DNA of 64,000 nucleotides from an uncultured Saprospiraceae bacterium (GCA_937139495.1 CAKZQC010000026.1:186001-250000), one strand, 5' to 3'. Counted from the stretch's first letter, positions 1 to 10,280 are shown. Made by a program: numbers and translations. The notes: a model not told the origin generated them from the sequence alone.

Positions 1-3000
1 TTCAGCCTCTTTGAACGCTTCTATTTTATCCTTTATTACTAGACTAGTAGTATGAAAATATTTTTGTTTGCTATCAATGATATCGGATATATTATTGAAT
101 TTAGATTTTAAGCTATGCTGCTTCAAGAAATTTTTCGACTCTTGAAAAATTTTGATTTGTTCTTGAATTTCTTTCAATTTTGTTGAATTACCATCAAGTA
201 AGTCACCTAAACTGGTTAGATCCGTTACATCATTTTTTTTCGCTGGCATAACTAGTGCCGTTACCTTATCCAAATTTGCATTATATTCCTTGAATCGATT
301 GGTGTAATAGCTAATGTAAGTTTCTGTGCCGTCTATATACTTACCAATAATATCCTGTGCTTGATCCCCACTAATATTGTCCAAATCTATATTCATTGTC
401 TTACAATAATGATCTGCAATTTTATCTGGACGTATTTCTACGTTGTTTTCATCTAGTACATTATGATTATCAATAGCACCATAGATCAAAAAGGCCTTTG
501 CATAAGTGATTTGATTAGTCAATACCTTATCTATGGCATCTAAATTACCTGCTCTAGCATCTTTGATTATTTTTTTGGTATCATGATAATTCACAAAATC
601 CATCGCACTAATTATCCCATCCTTGCTAAACTTAACCAATCCACCTACAGCACCTATTATTTTACCACTTAGATTTATAGCTGCTCCAATTGGAGCTACA
701 GGAGTGAGCGTAACAACAGCACCTGCTACCGATAAGCCTGCGGCACCTGTTTTGATACTTTGTGCTACTACATCAACGGCACCACTAACAGCATCCTGTT
801 TCGCTTGATTCTTGACCCCTTGTGTTGCTGACAAAAAGTTACTAGCTTCTGATTTAGCGGCATCACGTAACAACTTAGATTTTTGGAATATTTGCACTTT
901 TGCATGGCATTCTTTTATAATCACAACCAAGTCTTTGGTAGTCGTTATTAATGTAAAATTAGCGCTAATCAATCCAGCTACGGGGATAAATATGCTTACA
1001 ATATCAGCAACTCCAGCTCCTATTTCGCATAATCCCATTGATACATCTACAACCAATTCTTTGCCTTTTTTAGGAGATATTTTCTCTCCTTTAGAAAGTG
1101 TACTAGCGAGTAGTTTTACTGACTCTAATGATGCTTTCACAATTTTGCCCGCATCCGTCTGATCTGCGCCAAAAGTAGACAATCCGCTTGACACATCTCC
1201 TACCACCTTTCCAATTGCTTTATTTACGAAAAGAGCAACCTGTTTCTTATTCTGGCTCGGATTTTCCACCAGATTAACGAGTTCGTTTAATAATACACCA
1301 GTCTCAATAGCTGCACCCCCAGCAAACGCAATTTTCCCTATATTCTCAAATAGTTCTTTTTGATTGCTGTCTGCCTTACTTTGAATGGCTTCAAATTTTG
1401 CTTCTTGGTCGGGTGTTAAATTTAATCCTTTCCCTTCCTTCGATTTTAAAAAATCTTCTATTGTTTTATCACTTGATCCTTTAAATGCATCAAACCCTTG
1501 GCTGAAATCATTGTATTTAGAGAGTGTTGAAGTGTCCATCTCCAAGACTTCCTTTAGATTAGCTAGTTTGTCACTAGCTTCTGCCAATCCTACCGCATCT
1601 GTGATAGCAGTCCAGCTATCAGGCAGTTGACTCAACAAGTCCTGTTCTACTTTTAGAAGTTGTGCTTCTTCAGGTGTTGTTGCCATTTTTTGATCAATAG
1701 CATCAAACACACGTTTTTCTTGAACAAAAGAAGCAGGCAAAAAGGTATTCGGTATTAATTCTACTATTTTTTTACTGTCGTTGCTGTATCCTAATTTCAA
1801 TAATCGTAGCGCTCTATTACTGGCTAGTTTGGCTAGATTTCTAGCATCCTCAATTTCCTTCTTATCTACTATATTATTGATGTTGCTATCATCATTGTAT
1901 AGGCTTTCTCCCTGAAATTTATAGAGTCCTTGGGCAGTTTTTTCTATATCTAATATAGCTACATCGTTGATACATTTTCTTTCTATCTCATTACTATCTT
2001 GATAGAATTGATCGATACTGGCGTCTTCCCCGTCCTCTAATTTTTTTATTGTAGTGCTTACTAATTCGGCGAAACTACTCTTTTCAAGATTCGCCTCTAG
2101 TTTATTATCTTTTTCATTATGTATCGCAATTACTGTCTTTTTATAATTTTCAATTTCCTCTATAGTTGCGTTTGTTTTTTGCTTAGTAATTTCGCTCTTA
2201 CAATCCTTCAAAAATGCTTCTATTTCAACTTCATGTGCGTCCAAATCCGTTGTTATCTTTGCTTTTTTGAGCAACTCAATAACTTCACTACGAGAGGTAA
2301 CTACATCACCTTCATTGAACCAAACAACCGCTTTCGTATACAAATCAGCTATGGTATTTCCTCGGATAGCAGCTAACGACAAAATTGCTGTCTTGATAGC
2401 AATTTGTTCTAGATCTTCTGCTCCATTCAATCCACTATGTTTGCTCTTAATTGCTTCATATAATTTTTGTTCTATATCTAGCTTTCCTTGGAGTTCCTCT
2501 CTTATATCTATACCACTAGGTACAGCTGAATAGACCATTTTTTTGTAGCTTGCTAGCTTATTTTTCAACAGTAGTAATTCTTGTTTCTGCTGCAGCATTT
2601 GCTGAGTGTATTCTTCTGTCTTATCCCCAAATATCAAGAAAACTTTACTGTCCCACTCTTCAATTTTTTGCTCTAACTCAATTATTTTTTTCGCTGTGTC
2701 TTCTTTTTTGTTAGGATCAGCTACTTCAGCCTCTATAACAATTACTTTGGCTATTACATCATCAAAAAGAGCTGTTTTTTCAGCTACAAATGTATCCACT
2801 TTATCTACAGCAAAGGCCTTCTTAAAGTCAGCACTATCTGTCAAATCCAATACCAACGCTTCTTTGGTTGCTTTGGTATTTGTTTTCATAGCTTTGGTTA
2901 TATCTCCACGTTCTTTACTCATTTTGACAAGTGCATTTTTCAACTCGTCATCGCTTACACTTATCATTTGGAATAGAAAAGAACTATCCTTGATTACTTT

Positions 3001-5214
3001 TAGGTCTGCAGTAACATCCAATGTGGGATTAGTTGCCAATTTATCTAGCAACTCATAGAGTTTTTTCTTTTCCCTCTTTTCAGCCATCTGGATCCACTCA
3101 ATAGCACTATCTGGCTGCTGCTGCTGTACATAGTACGTATCATGCTGTACTTGTAGATAAGCCTCTTTGTTTTCAATAGATTTATTGAGAGCCTCTTGCA
3201 GACCAAGTATTGCTTTTTTTGCAGTTTCTTTATCTTTATTTTTATCTATTTTTTGATACTCCTTAAGTGCATTCTCAAATTGAGCCGTAGCCTCTTGATT
3301 ACTATGCTTAATCTCTGCTAATGGTAACAGTGTTAATAAGTTCGTATTCCATTTGTTTATTTGGGCGGTTCTATCTATTAGAGCTTCATTTTCCGTAAAG
3401 AGTAATGCTCTAACAAGCCAACTGCTTATCGTATCGATGAGTGCCTGTATATCCTTGGTATGAAATTCATACTCTTGTTCTGTTTTACTACCTGCATCTT
3501 CTTTCCAAATTTTCTTATATTTTTGTTCTATAGCAGTATAATCTTTATCTTTCTTTGTTACATATCCTTCTTTTCCGCTTACACTTTCAGCCGTCAACTT
3601 TAAGCGAAGCATTAGATTATCAATATCAATTCTAATATGCTGAATATTTTGGCTTCTTTTTTTCTGGTCATACCTATCTGTATGAACATGAGCCGTATGC
3701 CACTGTTCACAATTTTTTTTGAGCTCTTCAGTCGTTTTTATTAGTGTCGCTTTATAGCTCTCTTTTTCTTTTTCTGATAAATTTTCATATTGCTGGATTT
3801 GGTCTTGCAGTTGACTTTGCAACTTCAGTACCTTAGGGTAGTTGTCTTCTTTAGACTGCTCTTCTGCAATTTGATTTATTTTATTGTAAAGCTCTTTCGT
3901 AAAAGCCACTGTAACTTTTTTCATATTGCCATCTTGCAATACCTTATTGCCATTGCCATCATCAACCATATCTTGATTGACTTTCTTGATCATATCCCAA
4001 AGGAGCAGCCTTTTGCCATCTATATCACTATCTGGCAATTTATTGTACTCCTTCACTATCTGCATTACTTTAGCAAAAGTCCCCCTTTCTATAAATTTAC
4101 TAGGTAGTGTGGGTAGTTGCGTAAGCTTCTTCATCTCCTCAAAGCGCTCTTTAGTATACCCTGTAGCAGCAATACAGACTTCATCCTCTAAAGCAGAATT
4201 GTTATATTTGGTATGAATAGTTGACAAAACGTTTTTAATTTTCTCTAAAAGTTGGGATTCTTTTGAAGAAATATCTTTACTATAGTTTATTTCCCAGCTT
4301 GTCACATCTTCTTGCAATAAGAAGACTTCTTCCAAGTAACCTTTTCTTGCCTCATATTCTTCCCCCTTAATACTGAGTACTTTCCTTTTATCTACTCTAG
4401 ATTGTAGCTCCTTAGTCGTTTTGTAGATAAACAATAGCTCTTCTCTTCCTTGCAGTTTATCTAGTCGACCGTTTTGTACGTTTATATACTTTTCAATTTT
4501 TTCAATCGCTGCTCGTTGCTTTTCATCAGGATTCAATTTCCAAGTCTTGATCGCTGCTTGTAGAGTATCCAATCTATTCTGCTTTTCAAAGCTTTCTATT
4601 TTGGAATTTTCTACTGCTTCTTTAAAGTTATTAAGAGCCTCTTTTATATAAGCAATATCTGTTTTACTTTCTATATCAATGTCTAACTTTTCAGTAGCGT
4701 TATCTTTACTGTGGTATTCCTTATTTAGTTCTTCTTGTTTCGCTTCTACTTCTTGTTCTACTGCTGTTTTAGCTACTGGAATAGTCTCTTCTAGTTCTCC
4801 AAAATAGATTCCGTCCAATTGTGACTTGACGGCAGAAAGCTTTTGTATATCTTTAAGATGTTTCTCTGTCTTTGCCTTACCACGTTCTATCACCAATTTG
4901 AGTTTATTTTCTTGCTTTGTATTACAATAGTAAGCATGCCCTTCACAAAAATCCGCTCTTTTTTTATACTCTTTGTTTATCTTTTGTTTCCATTGTACAT
5001 TGAGTGTACCAAAAAATATCATTGGAGCTGTTTCGTCTATAAATTTAAACTCAGACAACAACACAAACTTAGTCTCATTAAGTTTTAATTTTTCCTTGAG
5101 CAAATAAGGCTTCAAAACCTTCAAATAATCACTTTTAGTCATACCTTCCAAGACTTCGGGGGATTTAAAGAACTTCTTCATGTTCTTACTAGCTTTAATC
5201 TTGTTATCATCCAT
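1..5214 (-). CDS. Giant helix-rich protein, C-terminus outside window (at least 1738 residues)
   Basis: A frame on the minus strand opens at an ATG at 5214-5212 and stays open for 1738 codons to the window edge, so the C-terminus is missing. I do not recognise a named family. The start has no signal peptide. Residues about 28-112 look like a compact alpha/beta domain (DYLK at 29-32, SEFKF at 54-58, FFG at 67-69) resembling the start of the protein at 16472-17410. Residues about 115-1330 are charged, Lys/Glu/Gln-rich and probably helical or coiled coil. Two long Gly/Ala-rich hydrophobic stretches follow, about 1387-1430 and 1475-1530, and could insert into a membrane. The nearest upstream gene runs the other way, so this is the first gene of its transcript. 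It could be a large effector or toxin, or a structural scaffold; the sequence does not decide. Confidence 0.85.
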   Translation of the reverse strand, partial: MDDNKIKASKNMKKFFKSPEVLEGMTKSDYLKVLKPYLLKEKLKLNETKFVLLSEFKFIDETAPMIFFGTLNVQWKQKINKEYKKRADFCEGHAYYCNTKQENKLKLVIERGKAKTEKHLKDIQKLSAVKSQLDGIYFGELEETIPVAKTAVEQEVEAKQEELNKEYHSKDNATEKLDIDIESKTDIAYIKEALNNFKEAVENSKIESFEKQNRLDTLQAAIKTWKLNPDEKQRAAIEKIEKYINVQNGRLDKLQGREELLFIYKTTKELQSRVDKRKVLSIKGEEYEARKGYLEEVFLLQEDVTSWEINYSKDISSKESQLLEKIKNVLSTIHTKYNNSALEDEVCIAATGYTKERFEEMKKLTQLPTLPSKFIERGTFAKVMQIVKEYNKLPDSDIDGKRLLLWDMIKKVNQDMVDDGNGNKVLQDGNMKKVTVAFTKELYNKINQIAEEQSKEDNYPKVLKLQSQLQDQIQQYENLSEKEKESYKATLIKTTEELKKNCEQWHTAHVHTDRYDQKKRSQNIQHIRIDIDNLMLRLKLTAESVSGKEGYVTKKDKDYTAIEQKYKKIWKEDAGSKTEQEYEFHTKDIQALIDTISSWLVRALLFTENEALIDRTAQINKWNTNLLTLLPLAEIKHSNQEATAQFENALKEYQKIDKNKDKETAKKAILGLQEALNKSIENKEAYLQVQHDTYYVQQQQPDSAIEWIQMAEKREKKKLYELLDKLATNPTLDVTADLKVIKDSSFLFQMISVSDDELKNALVKMSKERGDITKAMKTNTKATKEALVLDLTDSADFKKAFAVDKVDTFVAEKTALFDDVIAKVIVIEAEVADPNKKEDTAKKIIELEQKIEEWDSKVFLIFGDKTEEYTQQMLQQKQELLLLKNKLASYKKMVYSAVPSGIDIREELQGKLDIEQKLYEAIKSKHSGLNGAEDLEQIAIKTAILSLAAIRGNTIADLYTKAVVWFNEGDVVTSRSEVIELLKKAKITTDLDAHEVEIEAFLKDCKSEITKQKTNATIEEIENYKKTVIAIHNEKDNKLEANLEKSSFAELVSTTIKKLEDGEDASIDQFYQDSNEIERKCINDVAILDIEKTAQGLYKFQGESLYNDDSNINNIVDKKEIEDARNLAKLASNRALRLLKLGYSNDSKKIVELIPNTFLPASFVQEKRVFDAIDQKMATTPEEAQLLKVEQDLLSQLPDSWTAITDAVGLAEASDKLANLKEVLEMDTSTLSKYNDFSQGFDAFKGSSDKTIEDFLKSKEGKGLNLTPDQEAKFEAIQSKADSNQKELFENIGKIAFAGGAAIETGVLLNELVNLVENPSQNKKQVALFVNKAIGKVVGDVSSGLSTFGADQTDAGKIVKASLESVKLLASTLSKGEKISPKKGKELVVDVSMGLCEIGAGVADIVSIFIPVAGLISANFTLITTTKDLVVIIKECHAKVQIFQKSKLLRDAAKSEASNFLSATQGVKNQAKQDAVSGAVDVVAQSIKTGAAGLSVAGAVVTLTPVAPIGAAINLSGKIIGAVGGLVKFSKDGIISAMDFVNYHDTKKIIKDARAGNLDAIDKVLTNQITYAKAFLIYGAIDNHNVLDENNVEIRPDKIADHYCKTMNIDLDNISGDQAQDIIGKYIDGTETYISYYTNRFKEYNANLDKVTALVMPAKKNDVTDLTSLGDLLDGNSTKLKEIQEQIKIFQESKNFLKQHSLKSKFNNISDIIDSKQKYFHTTSLVIKDKIEAFKEAE

Positions 5215-5821
5215 AATATACGTATTGAATTTAGTGAAAAATTAAATAATAGAATTTTCATTAAGTCGGTTTACTACCTACTTAACATATAGCTATGCTC
5301 TCTGCTAATTTATATTTATTGCTAAGCTTATTACATTTTTTTATTTGGTGATTTTAATCTGCATAGGTTATTATACAGTCAGCAACCCCATGATATTACT
5401 ATAGATATATGGTACTTGTATCAAGTAAATTACAAAAATTTAACACACCGACTCTCAATGGTTTTACTTCTAGAGCGAATCTAATCCGCACTTGCATTTC
5501 CAACAATCTAGACTAAGTAATTGATACCAAAGCAACTAAGTCAGTTTGAACCATTCATCGCTATGATAACGCACCTTATCACCTTTCATACCTCTTAGTA
5601 AATATATCTTTTTTTATGTATTTTTTTAGATAAAACAGTAGTTCAAGCATAATATATTTCTTATCCTTGAACTAAGAATACAGACCTACGATAGAGGTTA
5701 TGTCGATACATCTACAACTTCTACCAAGATAAACACCATCGTAAATTCACAGCCATTTTTTTTATATTCATAGCATGAATACTATTGTTTTTTCTTATTT
5801 TATTGCTCTAAAAAAACAAAC
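5215..5821. other. 607-bp A+T-rich intergenic region between divergent genes
   Basis: This gap separates the giant minus-strand gene from the plus-strand HAD gene and must carry both promoters. On the minus strand a TTACTTG at 5428-5422 lies 20 nt before a TAGT, a spacing also seen upstream of 16472-17410 and 19994-21556, but it is about 185 nt from the start codon and weak. I see no tRNA, no convincing short gene and no strong repeat. Confidence 0.4.
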
Positions 5822-6535
5822 ATGAAAAACCTCATCCTATTCGACATAGACAATACGCTTGTCTATTCTGGTACTAAAGACAGTCAAGCCTTTGCCGATG
5901 TCTATCAAGAAATATTTAAGCAGCAGTTTCCGAGTATCGACTGGACCGATTTTGACCATGTGACCGATGAGGTAATTTTTGAGCATGCTTACGAGCGCCA
6001 TTTTCACCGCAAACCAACAGCAGCAGAAAAAGAAGATTTTCGTAATCAATATGTAGCTCGACTCAAGCAATTGCGCCAAGAAAACCCTGAAGATTTCAAA
6101 GCGGTACTCGGTGCGGTGGAGATGCTAAAGCAACTCAGCCAGTTGCCCAACTATCATATCGGAATCGCTACGGGCGGTTGGCGTACGCCTGCCCTCGTCA
6201 AACTACAACACCTTGGTATTGATCCCGAAGTATTGTATTGCGGCTATGCCGACAATAACTATACACGAGAAGCGATTGTAGCGGAGGCTATCCACTTGGC
6301 AGAAGAAGAGATTGGCAAGGTCGATCATGTCGTTTATTTTGGCGATGCCAGTTGGGACGTGGAGACGACTCGCAACATGAATATTCCGTTTATCGGCATT
6401 CGCCTCGAAGGCGATATACAAACCCTACAACAATTGGGGGCTAGAGATGTCCTGACCGACTTTGAAGATATAGAAAGTTTTCAGCACTTGATACGCTTGA
6501 TAGAGCGAGCTATTACGCCTCGTGATTTGGGGTAA
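5822..6535 (+). CDS. HAD-family hydrolase, phosphoglycolate-phosphatase-like
   Basis: A 237-residue cytosolic protein of the haloacid dehalogenase superfamily, which hydrolyses phosphate esters through an aspartyl-phosphate intermediate. Motif I is FDIDNTL, with nucleophile Asp8 and acid/base Asp10. Motif II is in the stretch GIATGGW, motif III is a Lys in ALVKLQHLG, and motif IV is GDASWD with the Mg-binding acids. A helical cap (about residues 17-90) sits between motifs I and II, as in phosphoglycolate and pyrophosphate phosphatases. The ATG follows an A-rich leader. The gene stands alone and ends in a strong bidirectional terminator shared with ileS. The substrate cannot be read from the sequence. 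Confidence 0.85.
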   Translation: MKNLILFDIDNTLVYSGTKDSQAFADVYQEIFKQQFPSIDWTDFDHVTDEVIFEHAYERHFHRKPTAAEKEDFRNQYVARLKQLRQENPEDFKAVLGAVEMLKQLSQLPNYHIGIATGGWRTPALVKLQHLGIDPEVLYCGYADNNYTREAIVAEAIHLAEEEIGKVDHVVYFGDASWDVETTRNMNIPFIGIRLEGDIQTLQQLGARDVLTDFEDIESFQHLIRLIERAITPRDLG

Positions 6536-6555
6536 GTAGGGTTGATAACTTGAAA

Positions 6556-6602
6556 AAAAAAGCATTATTTGAACTCCAACAAGAGTCAAATAATGCTTTT
6601 TT
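6556..6602. terminator. Bidirectional terminator between HAD gene and ileS
   Basis: A 17-bp stem (6556-6572 with 6586-6602) with a 13-nt loop has A-run and T-run flanks, so it can act on both convergent genes. Confidence 0.85.
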
Positions 6603-6643
6603 ATTGTAATAAATGTGTTCAAATAGGACATTACAGTACTATA

Positions 6644-9600
6644 CTATACCGCTGCCAATTTCATATCCAAGCTCACTTCTTCCGACAATTCGATAGTCGT
6701 TCCGCCTTGTACTTTATCGACTACGTCTAGGCTGTTCGCCAATACTTCATTGCAAATATAATCCTTGAAGTGTTTTAAAGCATCTTGTATCGCTGCATGG
6801 TTTTCGAGCGTCAGCGCAATTCTGTCCGTCACTGCCAAATCTTCTTCTTTACGCAAGTTTTGGATTCTGTTGACGAGCTCTCTTGCCATACCTTCGGCTT
6901 CGAGTGCAGGAGTCAAGTTGACATCTAACGCCACTGTTATTTCGGCATCGCTCGCTACCATCCAACCTTCGATGTCTTCAGTTTTGATTTGAATATCTTC
7001 TGTTGTCAATTCAAACGGACTTCCGTCCAAATCAAGTGTATAGCTGCCTTGTTTTTCGAGTGTCGCAATGTCTTCATTGGTAAATGCTTCGATTGCTGCT
7101 TTTCCTGCTTTCATCTGCTTGCCTAAGCGTTTGCCCAAGGTCTTGAAGTTAGGAATTGCTTTCTTTTTGATAATACCAGAAGCATCGCTGACATACTCAA
7201 ACTCTTTGACATTGACTTCCGACAAAATCAAATCTTCTACCGCTTGTACTTGCTCTTGGAATGCGGTATCCAAGACAGGCAACAAGATTTTTTGTAGTGG
7301 CTGACGCACCCGCAAATTTTCTTTTTTGCGAAGCGACAATACCAAAGAGGATATGCGTTGAGCGTAGCTCATTCTCTCTTCGAGTTGTTTGTCAATTGCC
7401 AAAGTATTGGCTTCTGGAAAATCTGCCAAATGCACCGACTCATGTGATTCGCTTCCTGTAGCGTTATTCAGATTCTGATACATAAAGTCCGAGAAAAATG
7501 GAGCGATTGGCGCCATCAATTTTGTCAACGTCAATAGACAGTGATACAAGGTTTGGTAAGCTGCCAATTTATCGTTGTTCTTCTCTCCTTTCCAGAAACG
7601 TCTGCGACACAAACGCACGTACCAGTTGCTCAAATGACTGTCCACAAATTCAAAAATTTTGCGTCCAGCATTCGTTGGCTCGTAGCTCGAAAGGTCTTCG
7701 TTTACTTCAGCGACCAAAGAGTTGAGCAGCGACAAAATCCATTGATCAATCTCTGCACGAGTTTCCAAAGGTACTTCTTTGCCATGATGGTAATCATCTA
7801 GGTTCAAGCCATCAAAACCATCTACATTGGCGTAAGTCGCAAAGAAATTATAGGTGTTATATAAGGTACCAAATAACTTACGTCTAGTTTCGTCCAGTCC
7901 TGCCTCATCAAATTTGAGGTTGTCCCAAGGCTGTGCATTTGTCAACATATACCAGCGCGTGGCATCTGCTCCGTACTTATTGAGCGTCTCAAATGGCTCT
8001 ACTGCATTGCCTTTTGATTTAGACATTTTGAGTCCATCTTTTGCTAGCACCAAGCCATTGGACACTACGTTTTTATAAGCAACCGAGTCAAAACACATCG
8101 TAGCGATAGCATGCAGCGTATAGAACCAACCACGGGTCTGATCCACGCCTTCGGCTATAAAATCAGCTGGATAAGCTACTTCTCCGTCTTTACCCGCTAG
8201 GGCATTATCAATCATTTCTTTATTCTCGAATGGATAATGCCACTGTGCATACGGCATAGAACCCGAGTCAAACCAAACATCAATTAAGTCCGTTTCACGG
8301 GTCAATTTTTCGCCATTGTCCGACACCAAAACCACTTCGTCAATATATGGACGGTGTAGGTCTTTAGGCATCGTTTGGGTCAAGCCCAATGCTGCGTTGG
8401 CTTTGTCTATTTCCGTTTGGAGTGTCGCCATCGAGTCGATACACTTCTCTACAGTACCTTCTTCATTGCGCCATATCGGCAATGGAATCCCCCAATAACG
8501 AGAGCGAGACAAGTTCCAATCTTGGATATTTTCTAGCCATTTGCCAAAACGTCCTTCGCCCGTTGATTTTGGTTTCCAATTGATTGTTTTGTTCAGCTCT
8601 ACCATGCGATCTTTGACGGCAGTCGTCTTCACAAACCAAGAATCTAGTGGATAATACAAAACAGGTTTGTCCGTTCTCCAACAGTGCGGATAACTGTGCA
8701 CATATTTTTCTACTTTAAATGCTTTGTTGTCCGTTTTGAGCTGAATCGCCAATTGTACATCTGCCGACTTATCAGGTGCTTCTCCGTCTTTGTAATATTC
8801 GTTCTTGACGTACATTCCTGCCAAGTCTCCCATTTCTGGACGGAATTTTCCTTGCAAGTCAACCAACGGAACCAACTTATCTTCGTCGTCTAGCACCAAC
8901 ATACCTGGTACGCCTGCTTCCTTGGCTACCTTGGCATCATCGCCACCAAAGGTAGGGGCAATGTGTACGATACCCGTACCATCTTCTGTTGTTACGAAGT
9001 TGCCTTCAATCACACGGAAAGCATCTGCTGGATTTTCGGCAGGTAGTGCATATGGTAGTAGTTGTTCGTATTGGATTCCGACTAAGTCTTTTCCTACGAA
9101 ACTTTGAGTTACTTCGTACGGTATTTTTTTGTCACCAAAGGTGAAATTTTCTAGTGTCAACTCCTCATTCGCAGCGGCATATTTACCACTAAATTGCTTT
9201 TTGAGCAATGCTTTAGCCAATACTACTTTGATTGGCTCGCCTGTATATTGGTTGAATGTATTGACCAATACATAGTCTATTTTTGGTCCTACGCAGAGTG
9301 CCGTATTCGACGGCAATGTCCAAGGCGTAGTTGTCCAAGCGATAAAGTAAGTATCTGCTGGCAACACGTCATTGGGCTTCGCTTTGAACTGAGCGACTAC
9401 CGTCGTATCCGTCACATCTTTGTAACACCCTGGTTGGTTCAGCTCGTGCGTACTCAAGCCTGTACCTGCCGCTGGCGAATAGGGCTGTATCGTATAACCT
9501 TTGTACATCAAATCCTTGGTGTACAAGCGATTCAATAGCCACCAAACCGACTCGATGTAGCTATTTTCGTAGGTCACATAAGGATTGTCCATGTCCACCC

Positions 9601-10024
9601 AATAGCCCATTTTGGTCGTCAGGTTGTCCCACATATCCTTGTACATCATCACGGTTTCCTTACATTCTTTGTTGTATTCATCAACCGATATTTTTTTGCC
9701 AATATCTTCTTTGGTAATGCCCAATTTTTTTTCTACTGCCAACTCAATCGGCAAGCCGTGGGTATCCCACCCCGCTTTACGCTTAACGAGTTTGCCTTTC
9801 ATAGTCTGGAAGCGGCAAAAAGCATCTTTGACCGAACGAGCCAATACGTGGTGAATCCCTGGTTTGCCATTGGCAGACGGAGGTCCTTCAAAAAACACAA
9901 AGCTAGGTGCTCCTGCACGCTGCTGCATACTTTTATTAAAAATGTCGTTCTCCTTCCAGTACTCCAACATTTGTTGGTCGATAGCTGGCAAATCGAGTTG
10001 TTTAAATACTTTATATTCGCTCAC
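6644..10024 (-). CDS. ileS: Isoleucyl-tRNA synthetase
   Basis: A class I aminoacyl-tRNA synthetase that charges tRNA-Ile in the cytosol. The HIGH-type signature is in PSANGKPGIHH and the KMSKS loop is DGLKMSKSKGNAV. The WTTTPWTLPSNTA stretch belongs to the editing (CP1) domain. The protein is about 1126 residues, normal for the long eukaryote-like IleS of Bacteroidota, and has the extended C-terminal region. The frame is open to an ATG at 10087, but I chose the GTG at 10024: the family normally begins a few residues before YKxxKQLDLP, and a good promoter (-7 box TATTTTTG at 10072-10065) lies inside the extended version. The extra 21 residues of the longer form look untranslated. Confidence 0.93.
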   Translation of the reverse strand: MSEYKVFKQLDLPAIDQQMLEYWKENDIFNKSMQQRAGAPSFVFFEGPPSANGKPGIHHVLARSVKDAFCRFQTMKGKLVKRKAGWDTHGLPIELAVEKKLGITKEDIGKKISVDEYNKECKETVMMYKDMWDNLTTKMGYWVDMDNPYVTYENSYIESVWWLLNRLYTKDLMYKGYTIQPYSPAAGTGLSTHELNQPGCYKDVTDTTVVAQFKAKPNDVLPADTYFIAWTTTPWTLPSNTALCVGPKIDYVLVNTFNQYTGEPIKVVLAKALLKKQFSGKYAAANEELTLENFTFGDKKIPYEVTQSFVGKDLVGIQYEQLLPYALPAENPADAFRVIEGNFVTTEDGTGIVHIAPTFGGDDAKVAKEAGVPGMLVLDDEDKLVPLVDLQGKFRPEMGDLAGMYVKNEYYKDGEAPDKSADVQLAIQLKTDNKAFKVEKYVHSYPHCWRTDKPVLYYPLDSWFVKTTAVKDRMVELNKTINWKPKSTGEGRFGKWLENIQDWNLSRSRYWGIPLPIWRNEEGTVEKCIDSMATLQTEIDKANAALGLTQTMPKDLHRPYIDEVVLVSDNGEKLTRETDLIDVWFDSGSMPYAQWHYPFENKEMIDNALAGKDGEVAYPADFIAEGVDQTRGWFYTLHAIATMCFDSVAYKNVVSNGLVLAKDGLKMSKSKGNAVEPFETLNKYGADATRWYMLTNAQPWDNLKFDEAGLDETRRKLFGTLYNTYNFFATYANVDGFDGLNLDDYHHGKEVPLETRAEIDQWILSLLNSLVAEVNEDLSSYEPTNAGRKIFEFVDSHLSNWYVRLCRRRFWKGEKNNDKLAAYQTLYHCLLTLTKLMAPIAPFFSDFMYQNLNNATGSESHESVHLADFPEANTLAIDKQLEERMSYAQRISSLVLSLRKKENLRVRQPLQKILLPVLDTAFQEQVQAVEDLILSEVNVKEFEYVSDASGIIKKKAIPNFKTLGKRLGKQMKAGKAAIEAFTNEDIATLEKQGSYTLDLDGSPFELTTEDIQIKTEDIEGWMVASDAEITVALDVNLTPALEAEGMARELVNRIQNLRKEEDLAVTDRIALTLENHAAIQDALKHFKDYICNEVLANSLDVVDKVQGGTTIELSEEVSLDMKLAAV

Positions 10025-10064
10025 GTGTTGCTGTTTTTGTTTACTTTTCTTGAATACTTGGGTA

Positions 10065-10094
10065 CAAAAATAAAAAAGCCTTGACAATTTTCAA
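10065..10094 (-). promoter_or_regulatory. Predicted ileS promoter
   Basis: On the minus strand, TTG at 10094-10092, a 19-nt spacer and TATTTTTG at 10072-10065 match the Bacteroidota -33/-7 consensus. The predicted transcript starts near 10058, leaving about 35 nt before the GTG start at 10024. Confidence 0.5.
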
Positions 10095-10110
10095 GTTGTC
10101 AAGGCTTTTC
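10070..10110 (-). terminator. Hairpin terminator just upstream of ileS
   Basis: A perfect 14-bp stem (AAAAGCCTTGACAA with its complement) and 8-nt loop end in a T-run on the minus strand. It would stop read-through from 10281-10802. The 3' arm and T-run overlap the predicted ileS promoter, so termination and initiation share the same bases. A second small hairpin lies at 10148-10165. Confidence 0.65.
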
Positions 10111-10280
10111 GTTTGATATTATGTGCTATAACATAGCTAAAACGCCTAACAACTGCTGTTGTTAAGTATAATAATGGTGTTGTTATAGTAGTTTTTGTTT
10201 TGCATGTAGGCTAATGTAGGGTATTGTAAGGAGAAAAGCAAGCGTAGCGGGTTTATTTTTGGGTTTTCGGGTTTACCACA

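Noticed and set aside
5214..5428. A certain promoter for the giant gene
   Set aside because: The TTACTTG-N20-TAGT match is about 185 nt from the start codon and lacks the rest of the box, so it is only mentioned as weak support.
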